From contig CALFER010000029.1 of the NCBI GenBank assembly GCA_937951895.1, positions 1 through 64,000 of the forward strand: DNA of 64,000 nt. Reading direction: 5' to 3'. Shown piece after piece: positions 44,536 through 53,136 of the stretch (positions within the stretch are counted from its first letter, which is position 1; the number at the start of each line of letters is the position of its first letter). The stretch comes from an uncultured bacterium. GTDB taxonomy: Bacteria > CSSED10-310 > CALFER01. The position numbers were made by a program, and so were the translations under genes. The notes beneath the pieces were generated by a model. That model did not search any database, was not told the origin of the DNA, and saw only the letters and a program-made list of their open reading frames with translations.

Positions 44536-45237
44536 TCAGTCTCTCCCGACGTTGGCGGGATGCCGGAAAAACGCCACGAGACGGAACGGAAAGAGTTGAT
44601 CGACCTCCCACCCTGACGGCAGGACAGCTCGAAGTTCTTCGGGCAAGAAACTGCGTCGAATGGAGATCAAACCATCATCCACGACAAAGGAATGTCTGAA
44701 AAAAGGGCGAGTGAGCATTCGGAACCCCACATGAGCGATCCGGCTTCGATGGATATCCGACATAACGACGGAGCGCACGGAGAGTCGGCAAGCAGATTCA
44801 AGAAAACATGCCAGCTCAGAATGAGGAATGTGATGGAGAAGATGATTTGAAATCACGATATCGAACGAGCAGCCTTTCCCGAGCCATTCCGAGATATCGC
44901 TCCGGATGAATTCAATCATGCCTGGGTAGTCCGCATCACGCGCATAGTCCAGCGATCGCGGGTCGGTATCGATCGCCGTGATCCGGATATCATGACCATC
45001 CCTTCTTGCCCGACGGGCGATGTATGCCGGCAGGTCTCCGGCTCCGGATCCGACGTCGAGGATCCGAACAGGGGGGGGACTACTCTCCAGAACAGGACGG
45101 ATGTAGCGTTGATAGATGGTTCCAGGCCGGGCAAACAGACGGTTGATCCAGGCAAACTGGCGATAGGTATTCCGCAGCAGGACGGGATCGCAATCCCGGC
45201 GATCCATCCATTCAATCAACTCGGGTTCCCGTTTCAT
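44536..45237 (-). CDS. Class I SAM-dependent methyltransferase
   Basis: A 233-residue methyltransferase with motif I ILDVGSGAGDLPAYIARRA, motif II ITAIDTDPRSLDYARD and motif IV FDIVISNHLLHHIPHSEL. The region after it is RSVVMSDIHRSRIAHVG. The HHIPHSEL segment resembles the small-molecule methyltransferases found beside FAD monooxygenases in type III polyketide and isoprenoid-quinone clusters. The ATG at MKREPEL overlaps the regulator gene by ATGA; longer upstream frames run antiparallel to nothing useful and lie inside the regulator gene. Substrate unknown. Confidence 0.85.
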   Translation of the reverse strand: MKREPELIEWMDRRDCDPVLLRNTYRQFAWINRLFARPGTIYQRYIRPVLESSPPPVRILDVGSGAGDLPAYIARRARRDGHDIRITAIDTDPRSLDYARDADYPGMIEFIRSDISEWLGKGCSFDIVISNHLLHHIPHSELACFLESACRLSVRSVVMSDIHRSRIAHVGFRMLTRPFFRHSFVVDDGLISIRRSFLPEELRAVLPSGWEVDQLFPFRLVAFFRHPANVGRD

Positions 45238-46181
45238 GACCCGCGCCGTCCGGTGGTATCGAATCCTTGCAGAAACCGAATCAGGTGCGGGATATCGTCG
45301 AGCACATCGACATTGTTTCGTCTCAGAAATGATCGGGCCGACTCGGAGACGATCCCGCCCACGACCAGTGAACCTTCCGGTTTGAGATACTGGCTGAGAC
45401 GCACGAGTTCTTCCGAAGTGTGCGCCGAGCATTCCGGATAGGTCAGACTCAAGGCAACCAGGCACGCGCCGAGTTTTCTGGCTGCCGCAGCAATTTCCTC
45501 CGCAGGAAGATCAGAACCCAGAAATATGGTTCGCCATCCTTGAGTCGCGCCGATGATCGCGACCACCATCGCGCCGATTTCGTGATGATAACCCTGCGGT
45601 GTGGTACTGATCATGAGAGGCGCATTGGAGGAGGGGATTCGACGTGTCAGCATCGACCCAAGCCTCTCCCGGATCACAGCAGACGCGAAATGTTCCTGGG
45701 CCACTCGAATGTCACCGGCCTGCCAGGATGCACCCACTCGATTCATGAGGGGCACAATCACATCCTGAATCAGCTGAATCTCGGACATCCCGATCATGGC
45801 TTCAGTCAGAACGTCTCGCAATCGGTCACCATCATATCGCTCGATGGCTTCCAGACCATCTTTGACACAGGTTATGCTGTCCGAACAGTCCTCCGATAGA
45901 GATGCACGTGAAGTCACGACCGTTCGTTCGAACTCATGCAGTGATCGCTCCAGTTCGTCATCCGTGAGTTTCGCGATCTGACCAATGCTGAAACCTCGTT
46001 CCACCAGACCTTTCAACAGATTCAGACGATGAACATCGGCTTCAGAGTAGAGACGGCGCTGTGTGTCGGTGCGTTCGGGGGACACAGCTCCATAGCGTTT
46101 TTCCCAGGCTCGGATGAGATGCATCGAGAGACCGGTTTGATTTTGAACGACACGAATGGGTATGAGGTGCTGCGTGTTCAT
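45234..46181 (-). CDS. MerR-family regulator with B12-binding domain (CarH/LitR-like photoreceptor)
   Basis: A 315-residue protein: MerR-type HTH at residues ~5-75 (IRVVQNQTGLSMHLIRAWEK, YSEADVHRLNLLKGLVERG), a four-helix bundle, then a B12-binding Rossmann domain. The CarH fingerprint W-x9-EH is intact (Trp153, Glu163, His164) and the lower-ligand motif reads HHEIG (His200, Gly203). In CarH, adenosylcobalamin makes a DNA-binding tetramer in the dark that dissociates in light. It heads an operon with the methyltransferase and monooxygenase genes. Its ATG lies only six bases after a candidate -10 and has no ribosome-binding site, so its message may be leaderless. Confidence 0.88.
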   Translation of the reverse strand: MNTQHLIPIRVVQNQTGLSMHLIRAWEKRYGAVSPERTDTQRRLYSEADVHRLNLLKGLVERGFSIGQIAKLTDDELERSLHEFERTVVTSRASLSEDCSDSITCVKDGLEAIERYDGDRLRDVLTEAMIGMSEIQLIQDVIVPLMNRVGASWQAGDIRVAQEHFASAVIRERLGSMLTRRIPSSNAPLMISTTPQGYHHEIGAMVVAIIGATQGWRTIFLGSDLPAEEIAAAARKLGACLVALSLTYPECSAHTSEELVRLSQYLKPEGSLVVGGIVSESARSFLRRNNVDVLDDIPHLIRFLQGFDTTGRRGS

Positions 46182-46187
46182 GAGACC

Positions 46188-46216
46188 AGCTTACACATAT
46201 GTCTAAATATTGTCAA
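46188..46216 (-). promoter_or_regulatory. Promoter of the CarH-like regulator operon with TTTAGACA in the spacer
   Basis: On the minus strand TTGACA, a 17-base spacer and TAAGCT. The spacer includes TTTAGACA (46200-46207) starting three bases after the -35. MerR-family operators typically sit in this spacer, so autoregulation is likely. Confidence 0.5.
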
Positions 46217-46303
46217 GAGAATATCTCAATGGTCACCCCGAACACATCCGATGACTCCAATTAAATATATGAAATATAGGGTCAGAAAACGACATCGAGT
46301 CGC

Positions 46304-46356
46304 TGTCTAATTATTTTTGCATTTTACTTGACTTTATTTTAGACAATCATTAATCA
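46304..46356 (+). promoter_or_regulatory. Promoter of the DUF4397 gene with two TTAGACA-type elements
   Basis: TTGACT (46328-46333), 17 bases, TAATCA (46351-46356). The spacer contains TTTAGACA (46338-46345), and an inverted copy TGTCTAA lies upstream at 46304-46310. The layout mirrors the divergent regulator promoter, suggesting one common regulator, most likely the CarH-like protein. Confidence 0.5.
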
Positions 46357-46403
46357 TGGTTTCAGATGGGACGAACAATCAACCCAAACAAAGGAGAAAG
46401 CCC

Positions 46404-48182
46404 ATGAAAAAGACCATCAGAGACTCACGGAATCGTTTGAACGCATCGATCGCATTCGCAGCGATCCTGTTGACCTGGTTTGCAGCAACCGGATTTTCGA
46501 TTGCGCCCGTCAGGCCCGATGCATCGATCGGGAACATGGCGCCGGGTACGGACGCATTCATTCGCGTGATTCATCTCTCGCCTGACGCTCCCGCGGTTGA
46601 CATCTGGGTCAATGATGCCTCCGCCGTTATCAGCAATCTGCCCTTCCAGCATGCAAGCACCTTCCTGACGGTCGCTCAGGGAACGTACGATTTCGACGTC
46701 GTCCCGGCAGGCGGCACGATCGATCAGAGCGTACTGGCGATCGATGATGTCATGCTCGCGGCAGATCAATACTACACGGTTGCCGCCTATGATTCGCTCG
46801 ATTCGATCACCCCACTGGCACTGGTTGACGACATGACGCCACCGGCAGTCGATACGATTCATGTCCGTGCGATTCATACGGCAGCGGGTGTTGGCGATGT
46901 CGATATCTGGTTGATTCCCGAGATGGGATCACCCTCCCCGCTCTGGGTGGATGTGCCATTCGGAGCAGCGGGAGCCTACCTGCCGGTTCCGGCGGCTGCC
47001 TTCACAATCGGATTCGATGTGGACAACGATGCCACGCCGGATCTCATTTTCGACATCCCCGCTCTCCCCTCCCAGACGATTGCGAATGTTTTTGCCACCG
47101 CCAACTCCATGGGGAAGGTCTTCCTGATCGCCCAGTTCATGGATGGGGCCACCGCACGGATCGACGCACGTGACAGTGAGGCTCATATCCGGGTGTTGCA
47201 TCTGTCGCCGGATGCACCTGCCGTCGATGTCTGGGTCAACACCAGCACGAAAGCCGTTTCGGAGCTTGCTTTCCCCGACACCACCGGTTACCTCGATGTC
47301 GCACCCGGCACCTACACGTTCGATGTGGCTCCCGCAGGGACATCCGCGGCCCAGAGTGTGCTGTCGATCCCCGATGTGGATCTGGCTGCCGGAACCTTTA
47401 CCACTGCAGTTGCTTACGATTTTCTCGCCGATATCACGCCTCTCGCCCTTGCGGATAACCTGTCACCTCTCGCCATGAACACGATGCGGATTCGAGCCAT
47501 CCACACGGCATCGGGAGTGGGTGAAGTCGACATCTGGAGTGTTCCTGAAACCGGTTCGCCGATGCTGCTCTGGGAAAACGTGGGGTTTGGCGTTGTCGGC
47601 GGGTACCTTGAAATTCCCATCGGCCCGGTCACTGTCGGGTTTGATGTTGACAACGATGCGGTTCCGGACCTTCTCTTCGATGTGCCGACGCTTCCGTCCG
47701 ACACTATCGCCAACGTCTTCGCAGTCCGTGATTCAGCCGGAGCCGTTTTCCTCATCGCGCAACTCATGGATGGCCCAACAGTGAGAATCGATGCGCGTCC
47801 GACTTGCACCGAGTTTGGTGTGACCTTATCTGCCCCTCTGATGTTCGTGACACCCGGCGACACTTTCTATGTGAACGCTGAGGTGTGCAATCCGGGCAGC
47901 CCGATGATGGATGCGCCGTTCTTTGCACTTCTTGATGTGGGGACCGGTGAATACTGGTTCTATCCCAGCTGGACGTCGTATCCTCCGGCGATCGATTATG
48001 CGCAGATCGACATCCCGACCGGAACATCCGAGATCGACGTGATTCCGACTTTCACCTGGCCGGATACCGGCACTCTGATGCTGGACAACATTCACATCTT
48101 TGGTGCCGTTCTGAATGAAGAACTGACTGAAATCCTCGGAACATACGATGTCATTCAGTTCGGATTCGGTCCCGGCATGTAA
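46404..48182 (+). CDS. Secreted DUF4397 repeat protein
   Basis: A 592-residue exported protein: signal segment (AFAAILLTWFAATGFSIAP), then two long DUF4397 repeats. The first begins FIRVIHLSPDAPAVDIWVND and the second HIRVLHLSPDAPAVDVWVNT; each is followed by a related half starting RAIHTAAGVGDVDIW or RAIHTASGVGEVDIW and a DVDNDATPDL/DVDNDAVPDL loop that could bind calcium. A final beta-rich domain of about 120 residues (SAPLMFVTPGDTFYVNAEVC) ends the protein. DUF4397 proteins are extracellular and poorly understood. GGAG precedes the ATG, and a strong terminator follows. Its promoter shares an element with the CarH-like regulator's promoter. Confidence 0.88.
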   Translation: MKKTIRDSRNRLNASIAFAAILLTWFAATGFSIAPVRPDASIGNMAPGTDAFIRVIHLSPDAPAVDIWVNDASAVISNLPFQHASTFLTVAQGTYDFDVVPAGGTIDQSVLAIDDVMLAADQYYTVAAYDSLDSITPLALVDDMTPPAVDTIHVRAIHTAAGVGDVDIWLIPEMGSPSPLWVDVPFGAAGAYLPVPAAAFTIGFDVDNDATPDLIFDIPALPSQTIANVFATANSMGKVFLIAQFMDGATARIDARDSEAHIRVLHLSPDAPAVDVWVNTSTKAVSELAFPDTTGYLDVAPGTYTFDVAPAGTSAAQSVLSIPDVDLAAGTFTTAVAYDFLADITPLALADNLSPLAMNTMRIRAIHTASGVGEVDIWSVPETGSPMLLWENVGFGVVGGYLEIPIGPVTVGFDVDNDAVPDLLFDVPTLPSDTIANVFAVRDSAGAVFLIAQLMDGPTVRIDARPTCTEFGVTLSAPLMFVTPGDTFYVNAEVCNPGSPMMDAPFFALLDVGTGEYWFYPSWTSYPPAIDYAQIDIPTGTSEIDVIPTFTWPDTGTLMLDNIHIFGAVLNEELTEILGTYDVIQFGFGPGM

Positions 48183-48200
48183 CGTCCGCTTCTTTCCTCA

Positions 48201-48235
48201 GGCCCCGAACATCCGTTTCGGGGCCTCTTTTTTTG
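48201..48235 (+). terminator. Rho-independent terminator after the DUF4397 gene
   Basis: A nine-base-pair stem GGCCCCGAA / TTCGGGGCC with a seven-base loop, then TCTTTTTTT. It separates the gene from the convergent nrfA. Confidence 0.92.
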
Positions 48236-48236
48236 C

Positions 48237-49640
48237 CTAGAGCGTCAGTTTTGGCGGTGCTTTATCGATGAACGCTTTAATCAGAGTCTGTGCGGTTTCT
48301 TTCGATCCGAAATCGGGGTATTGCACCGGTTGATCGTATCCTTTGGCAGCCAGAATCCGGGCGCACATCACCCGGCATTCCTGTGCGAGATCATTTGAAG
48401 ATCCAAGAATCCGGACGCATTCCTGTCCGGAATGGAAACCCATGCCATTGTTTGCCGCCACAAAATCCCATCGCAATTGAGCCTTTCTGACCAGCTCCCG
48501 TGCTATTTCGAGTTCAGGATCCGATGCGCCGCTTTCAAGACACGCGGCGATATCCAGATGCGCATACGCGATGGCCCGTTCCGTTCGCCCCCGTGCTTCA
48601 TGCACTTTATCCTGGATGCTCTCCACGCGTTTCCGGATATCCGCCTCACTCCAGCGATGGCAGACCGCGCATGAATTCGAGATATTGAGCAGAGGACTCT
48701 GCAGGTGGTGATTGGTGTACTTCACTCCGCCTTCGGTCCGGTAGGGCATGTGACAATCTGCACACGAGACCTGACGGAAGTGATGAATCCCAGTCCGGAA
48801 GATCTCGTAATCCGGATGCTGCATCTTCACCATCTTCGTTCCACTGATCGCATGCGTCCAATCGGAGAATCCTGCTTCATCGTAGTAGGCATCAATGTTT
48901 TCGATCTCGAAACCCTTGTCCCAGGGGAATGTCAGATAGTTCCCTGATCCCTTGAAATAATACTCGACGTGGCATTGCGCACAGACCAATGTGCGCATTT
49001 CCTGATGGGAAATCTCGTCGAGGTTGCGTCCCTGTCGCTCGAGAGCTTCTCGGAGGGCCGGACGGGAAATACGCAGTTTCATTGTATTGGGTTCGTGACA
49101 ATCCAGACAGCCGATCGGATGGGTGATCTCATCTTTAAACTCACTGAACTTACCGGCGTAAAATGTATCGATACCGATTGAGTTCATGACCCGAGGCACA
49201 TCGGGGCTTTTGCAGGTCCAGCAAGTCGCCACGGTTTTCTCATTCACTCGTTTTGTTTTTAAAACATCCTCAACCGCATAGACATGGCCTCGGCCCTGAA
49301 GATAATCACTGGCAAAACCATATCCGGCGAACAGGATCACATTCGCCGGTGTTTCTTCGAGATAATCCCTTGGATACGATCCGCCGTGTGCGGTTCGCGT
49401 CGTTGAATCCTTCATTTCGAGGTAGGATGAGTATTCACGAGGAAAGTTATCCCGCCACTTCGCACTATCCGTTTCCCAATCACCGATCTCTTTTAAGGGC
49501 GGTTGAACGCGGGCTTCCTGACGTCTCTCGAGAATGGAAGCGCCGAGCATACCCAGGATAAAGACACCGATCATGACACCGGCCATCATGACCCATCCCA
49601 ACCAGTGAAATCGGGGCTTCGTTCCGGTTTGGTCAGTCAT
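48237..49640 (-). CDS. nrfA: Ammonia-forming cytochrome c nitrite reductase
   Basis: A 467-residue pentahaem enzyme with an N-terminal membrane segment or signal (GWVMMAGVMIGVFILGMLGA). The active-site haem is bound by the special CWTCK motif; four CxxCH sites follow (CLDCH, CAQCH, CADCH, CAVCH). HAISGTKMVKMQHPDYE and the distal HHFRQVSCADCH region are conserved. It reduces nitrite to ammonium with six electrons from quinol via NrfH in the periplasm. It overlaps nrfH by eight bases and is followed by the convergent DUF4397 terminator. Confidence 0.96.
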   Translation of the reverse strand: MTDQTGTKPRFHWLGWVMMAGVMIGVFILGMLGASILERRQEARVQPPLKEIGDWETDSAKWRDNFPREYSSYLEMKDSTTRTAHGGSYPRDYLEETPANVILFAGYGFASDYLQGRGHVYAVEDVLKTKRVNEKTVATCWTCKSPDVPRVMNSIGIDTFYAGKFSEFKDEITHPIGCLDCHEPNTMKLRISRPALREALERQGRNLDEISHQEMRTLVCAQCHVEYYFKGSGNYLTFPWDKGFEIENIDAYYDEAGFSDWTHAISGTKMVKMQHPDYEIFRTGIHHFRQVSCADCHMPYRTEGGVKYTNHHLQSPLLNISNSCAVCHRWSEADIRKRVESIQDKVHEARGRTERAIAYAHLDIAACLESGASDPELEIARELVRKAQLRWDFVAANNGMGFHSGQECVRILGSSNDLAQECRVMCARILAAKGYDQPVQYPDFGSKETAQTLIKAFIDKAPPKLTL

Positions 49641-50247
49641 GATTCTCCTCCATGGTCGATCGCGGCAGTCTCCCGCCGGTCAGTTGAGGTGCTTCGATGA
49701 ACGAAACACCGGACAATTGCGGTGCAAACACGTCAGGGGTCGCTGATTGACTTCGGGCCGTTCCATGAGGCACATCCCGATGACAATCCCAGCAGCGCTT
49801 GTTTCCCGCTTCCATCATTGGAAGCTCCGCGATCACGGCTTCGTGACAACGTCGGCAATTCCCATGCACCACAGGAATGGCCGGTTCCGAGATGCGGATG
49901 ACTTCCGGTTCGAGACGAAGGGTGAAGATACTGGAATGCCTCAATCCGTCACGGGCTTTAAACGCGTAATGCGCAGCGAAGGATGTATGCGGGACATGGC
50001 AGTCGTTACAATGGGCCACTCGCGCGTGACTGCTATGCTGCCAGGTCAGATATTGAGGAAACATCACGTGGCAATTGACGCAGGTTTCCGGCGCATCGCT
50101 CATATAGGATACGGCTCGGGAGATGTTTGCCACAACCAGACCGGCTCCGGCAAACACTCCCAGAGCGATGAAGATCGGCCAGCGAAGCGACGGTTGCACG
50201 AATTCCAGATTCAGCAACCAGATCAACCTGCGTCTCACACGCTGCAT
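49633..50247 (-). CDS. nrfH: Tetrahaem quinol dehydrogenase NrfH
   Basis: A 204-residue NapC/NrfH protein: one N-terminal transmembrane helix (WPIFIALGVFAGAGLVVANI) and four CxxCH sites (CVNCH, CNDCH, CRRCH, CWDCH). It oxidises menaquinol and passes electrons to NrfA. It carries a longer-than-usual C-terminal tail of about 45 residues after the last haem site, ending in LPRSTMEENHD. The ATG at MQRVRRRL is chosen because GGAGG lies seven bases upstream; an upstream GTG or ATG adds a hydrophilic stretch without a ribosome-binding site. The nrfHA order is standard. Confidence 0.93.
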   Translation of the reverse strand: MQRVRRRLIWLLNLEFVQPSLRWPIFIALGVFAGAGLVVANISRAVSYMSDAPETCVNCHVMFPQYLTWQHSSHARVAHCNDCHVPHTSFAAHYAFKARDGLRHSSIFTLRLEPEVIRISEPAIPVVHGNCRRCHEAVIAELPMMEAGNKRCWDCHRDVPHGTARSQSATPDVFAPQLSGVSFIEAPQLTGGRLPRSTMEENHD

Positions 50248-50349
50248 TCCGACGCCTCCAGACAACCAACGATTGGAGTGACCTTCGGGATCCGGTGACC
50301 CCCCCTCATCTCTCATTTTCACAATAACCTGTCACCTGTACTCAGTCAA

Positions 50350-51414
50350 TCATCCTGCACGCCGCTTTCTGAAGTCGGCTCGATCACGCGGAGCATTCTT
50401 CCGGAGGTGTTTCTCTTCCCTCCGTGCCCGGATCACCTTCTGTTCATCCAGCCTCCTCTGCTCACGCATCAACTTCTGATAGCTTCGCCATCGACGCTCA
50501 TCCAGTTCACCCTTTTCAACGGCTTCCCGTATCCGGCATCCCGGTTCCTCGAGATGCATACAATCACGGAAACGGCATTCGCAGGCATACTTCTCAAAAT
50601 CCGAAAAAGCGACAGTCAGATCCGAGGCAAAGAGTTGAATTTCACGCAGTCCCGGAGTGTCGATCACGACAGCCCCTTTTCCGAGGGCGATCATCTGGCG
50701 TTCGGTCGTCGTATGCCTTCCCTTGTCATCCCATGTTCGCGTTTCCGTCACTCTCTGCAGATCCCGATCCACGAGTCGATTGACCAGAGACGATTTGCCG
50801 ACTCCGGAAGAACCGAGAAGAACGATTGTCGTCTGATTGAGAAATGGATTCAGGGTATCCAATCCATCACCGGTCGCGCATGAAATCCAGCAGATCGGAA
50901 TGCAGGCATCGGAGATGCGGCTGATTTGAGACAGATACGAAGAACGGTCCTGAACGAGATCGGATTTATTGACGATGACGACCGGGCGAACACGCTCTTG
51001 AGAAATCGCAGCGATGTAGCGTTCAATCCGTGAGACACTGAAATCGGCATTTGGCGCAGACATGATAAATGCATGGTCGACATTGGCCGCCAGCAACTGC
51101 TCTGCGGATACCGAACCCGGTTTCTTCCGGATGATCCTCGAAGTTCGAGGAAGCAAGGAATGGATCATGCCTGCAGCATGTTGAGATTCCGCATCAACGA
51201 GAACCCAGTCGCCCACCACCGGGAAACCATCCGATTCTTCCGTCCGGAAGCGAAACTTTCCACTCAATCGCGCCGGGATCTCACCGGATTCGATCCGGAC
51301 ACGATACCGTTCATTCGATGCAAACGTAACCCGACCCGCCAATTCACCGTCCAGGGCGAATTCACGATAGCAGTCGGAAACAAATGGATTCCATCCATAC
51401 TGGTCCAGATTCAA
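50350..51414 (-). CDS. rsgA: Ribosome small subunit-dependent GTPase A
   Basis: A 354-residue circularly permuted GTPase: N-terminal OB fold, then G4 (VIVNKSDL), G5 region (ISCATGDGLDTL), G1 (GSSGVGKSSLVNRL), switch region (DDKGRHTTTERQ), G3 (DTPGLREIQL), and a C-terminal zinc site (CECRFRDCMHLEEPGC). It assists late maturation of the 30S subunit. It starts with TTG, preceded by the strong AAAGGAGG five bases upstream; an ATG in between is out of frame. The basic Lys/Arg-rich tail (KVIRARREEKHLRKN) is normal for RNA binding. Confidence 0.96.
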   Translation of the reverse strand: MNLDQYGWNPFVSDCYREFALDGELAGRVTFASNERYRVRIESGEIPARLSGKFRFRTEESDGFPVVGDWVLVDAESQHAAGMIHSLLPRTSRIIRKKPGSVSAEQLLAANVDHAFIMSAPNADFSVSRIERYIAAISQERVRPVVIVNKSDLVQDRSSYLSQISRISDACIPICWISCATGDGLDTLNPFLNQTTIVLLGSSGVGKSSLVNRLVDRDLQRVTETRTWDDKGRHTTTERQMIALGKGAVVIDTPGLREIQLFASDLTVAFSDFEKYACECRFRDCMHLEEPGCRIREAVEKGELDERRWRSYQKLMREQRRLDEQKVIRARREEKHLRKNAPRDRADFRKRRAG

Positions 51415-51633
51415 GGCATCCTCCTTTCGAAAAACTCGAGTTGAAACGAATACTCAGAACTTGATTCAGATCTCTCATCCGATGCCTCCTTTCGTTGCAC
51501 GAACGTGTAAAGTCAAACCGAACAGCGGCTGGAACCGGTGCCGGAATGTGGAGCGATCGTCCACACAGAGATTATCGATCCGAGATCACCTTACGATCAG
51601 CGGTTATGATGCGATTGCAGAATCAGGGTGCGG
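51415..51633. other. Intergenic region between rsgA and the TMEM43-like gene
   Basis: Contains the rsgA ribosome-binding site (AAAGGAGG) at its left end. No hairpin followed by T-run, repeat or RNA gene was found. Confidence 0.3.
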
Positions 51634-53013
51634 TCAGGCCGGCGGTGCAGGCGCTTTTTTTGAACCCATCGAACGCACTGCGATGAAGGCTCCGATCGCC
51701 ACCACGAGTAACAGAATCCCCAGCAGCGGTCGATAAACAATCCACGCGATCGCGATCGTCAGAGTGGAGAAACCGAGTGCGAGCAGCGCGCTGACGAGGC
51801 CGATTCCGGTACCGATGACATTCCCGACAAACGGAATGACATCAGCTACGACAGAGATCGGCTTCAGGATGGATGCCAGACCGATCATCATCAGCAGAAA
51901 TCCGACCAGACGAAGAATCCATGTCAGCATCTTGTTGGCTTTTTCTGCCGCTTGAAACATCATCTCTGCGGTGTGTATTCCCGTCTGGAGGAGGAGTATC
52001 GTCCCGCCTGTTTTCGCAGGGTAAGGTGTCAACATGTTTCCGGTTTGTTTCGCCACGATCGACACGTCACAGGGAAGAACCGTTTTGAATCTGACCCTGA
52101 CGTCACCGATCTGCGGAGACGCGGGGGATGCGCCGATATAATACCCTCCGTCGTGCAGTTGCATACGTCCCTGGTGGGTGTTTGTCTGCGGGGCGGACGA
52201 CTGTCCCTGATTTGCAGACGAAGCGTCATATGTTGCACTGCCATAGCTGCCAGCGGCGGATCCATAGCCTTGATTCGATGATCCGCCATAGGTCGAACCG
52301 CCGTAGGCGCTACCGCTCTGGCCATAGGTCTGTGAGGCTTCCGCCGGCGCACCCGCAGTCATTCCTGTTCGGGCGGCCTGATCGGCTGACGCTGCATTCT
52401 GTGCCATGTTCTGCGGCAATGCACTGACTGTATGGGCCGACGTCTGGTTGATCATCCCGACGAGTCCCTCGGACAGGGTAAATCCTCCGACCGTTACGTT
52501 CTTCGCCTGCCAGGTTTCAGACTGGTAGGGCATCGATCCGTGATTCTGATGATCAGACGCTTCCTTGAAGGATCCGGAATCGATCACGGAGGAAGACCAC
52601 ACTTTCTCGTAAGTGTACGTCGTTTTTTTCTCAACCCCTCCGCCGACCTTCTTCTTCTCCTCCGTCTTGCTGTTTTCCTGCCACTGGTACATCTCGACGT
52701 CCCGTGCCAACCTGATGGCGTTCACAGTCACGCCGAAAGCAGCATCCGTCAACTGCTCCTTCGTGTCGGCTTTTCCGGTGAGGTGAACGAGTTTCCCCTC
52801 GTGGGATGCCTCGACGGAAGGACTCGCCAACGAGACCACCTCACCCTTGCCTTCATTCAATGTTTTAATCCGATTGACAGATCGGCCTTCGTTCCAGAAC
52901 AAGAGTGGAAACGCGACCAGAAACAGAATGAGGCCGATGAAGATACCTTTGATCGCGCCGCCCAGACGGCTGAACCATCCCTGATTGGTCACCTCGGTAT
53001 ACGAATTCGCCAT
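51634..53013 (-). CDS. TMEM43/LUMA family membrane protein with Gly/Ser/Tyr/Gln-rich insert
   Basis: A 459-residue homologue of TMEM43 (DUF1625). A transmembrane segment at residues ~21-40 (IKGIFIGLILFLVAFPLLFW) is followed by NEGRSVNRIKTLNEGKGEVV, then an extracytoplasmic domain (HLTGKADTKEQLTDAAFGV, VWSSSVIDSGSF). The C-terminus has three or four hydrophobic helices (LRLVGFLLMMIGLASILKPI, LLALGFSTLTIAIAWIVYRP). Residues ~226-282 form an insert of repeated YGGS/YGQS units rich in Gly, Ser, Tyr and Gln, absent from typical family members. In animals TMEM43 is an inner nuclear membrane protein; the bacterial role is unknown. GAGGAGG precedes the ATG. Confidence 0.85.
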   Translation of the reverse strand: MANSYTEVTNQGWFSRLGGAIKGIFIGLILFLVAFPLLFWNEGRSVNRIKTLNEGKGEVVSLASPSVEASHEGKLVHLTGKADTKEQLTDAAFGVTVNAIRLARDVEMYQWQENSKTEEKKKVGGGVEKKTTYTYEKVWSSSVIDSGSFKEASDHQNHGSMPYQSETWQAKNVTVGGFTLSEGLVGMINQTSAHTVSALPQNMAQNAASADQAARTGMTAGAPAEASQTYGQSGSAYGGSTYGGSSNQGYGSAAGSYGSATYDASSANQGQSSAPQTNTHQGRMQLHDGGYYIGASPASPQIGDVRVRFKTVLPCDVSIVAKQTGNMLTPYPAKTGGTILLLQTGIHTAEMMFQAAEKANKMLTWILRLVGFLLMMIGLASILKPISVVADVIPFVGNVIGTGIGLVSALLALGFSTLTIAIAWIVYRPLLGILLLVVAIGAFIAVRSMGSKKAPAPPA

Positions 53014-53136
53014 GACGGATCCTCCTCGAAGTCGCGAAACGCGTTTTCAGAATACAATCGCTCTGTCCTGTTCACTTTGCACAAATCCGGATTGTAACGC
53101 GTGGTTCGATTCCGAGCAAGCGGCAAGAATCGCGTG

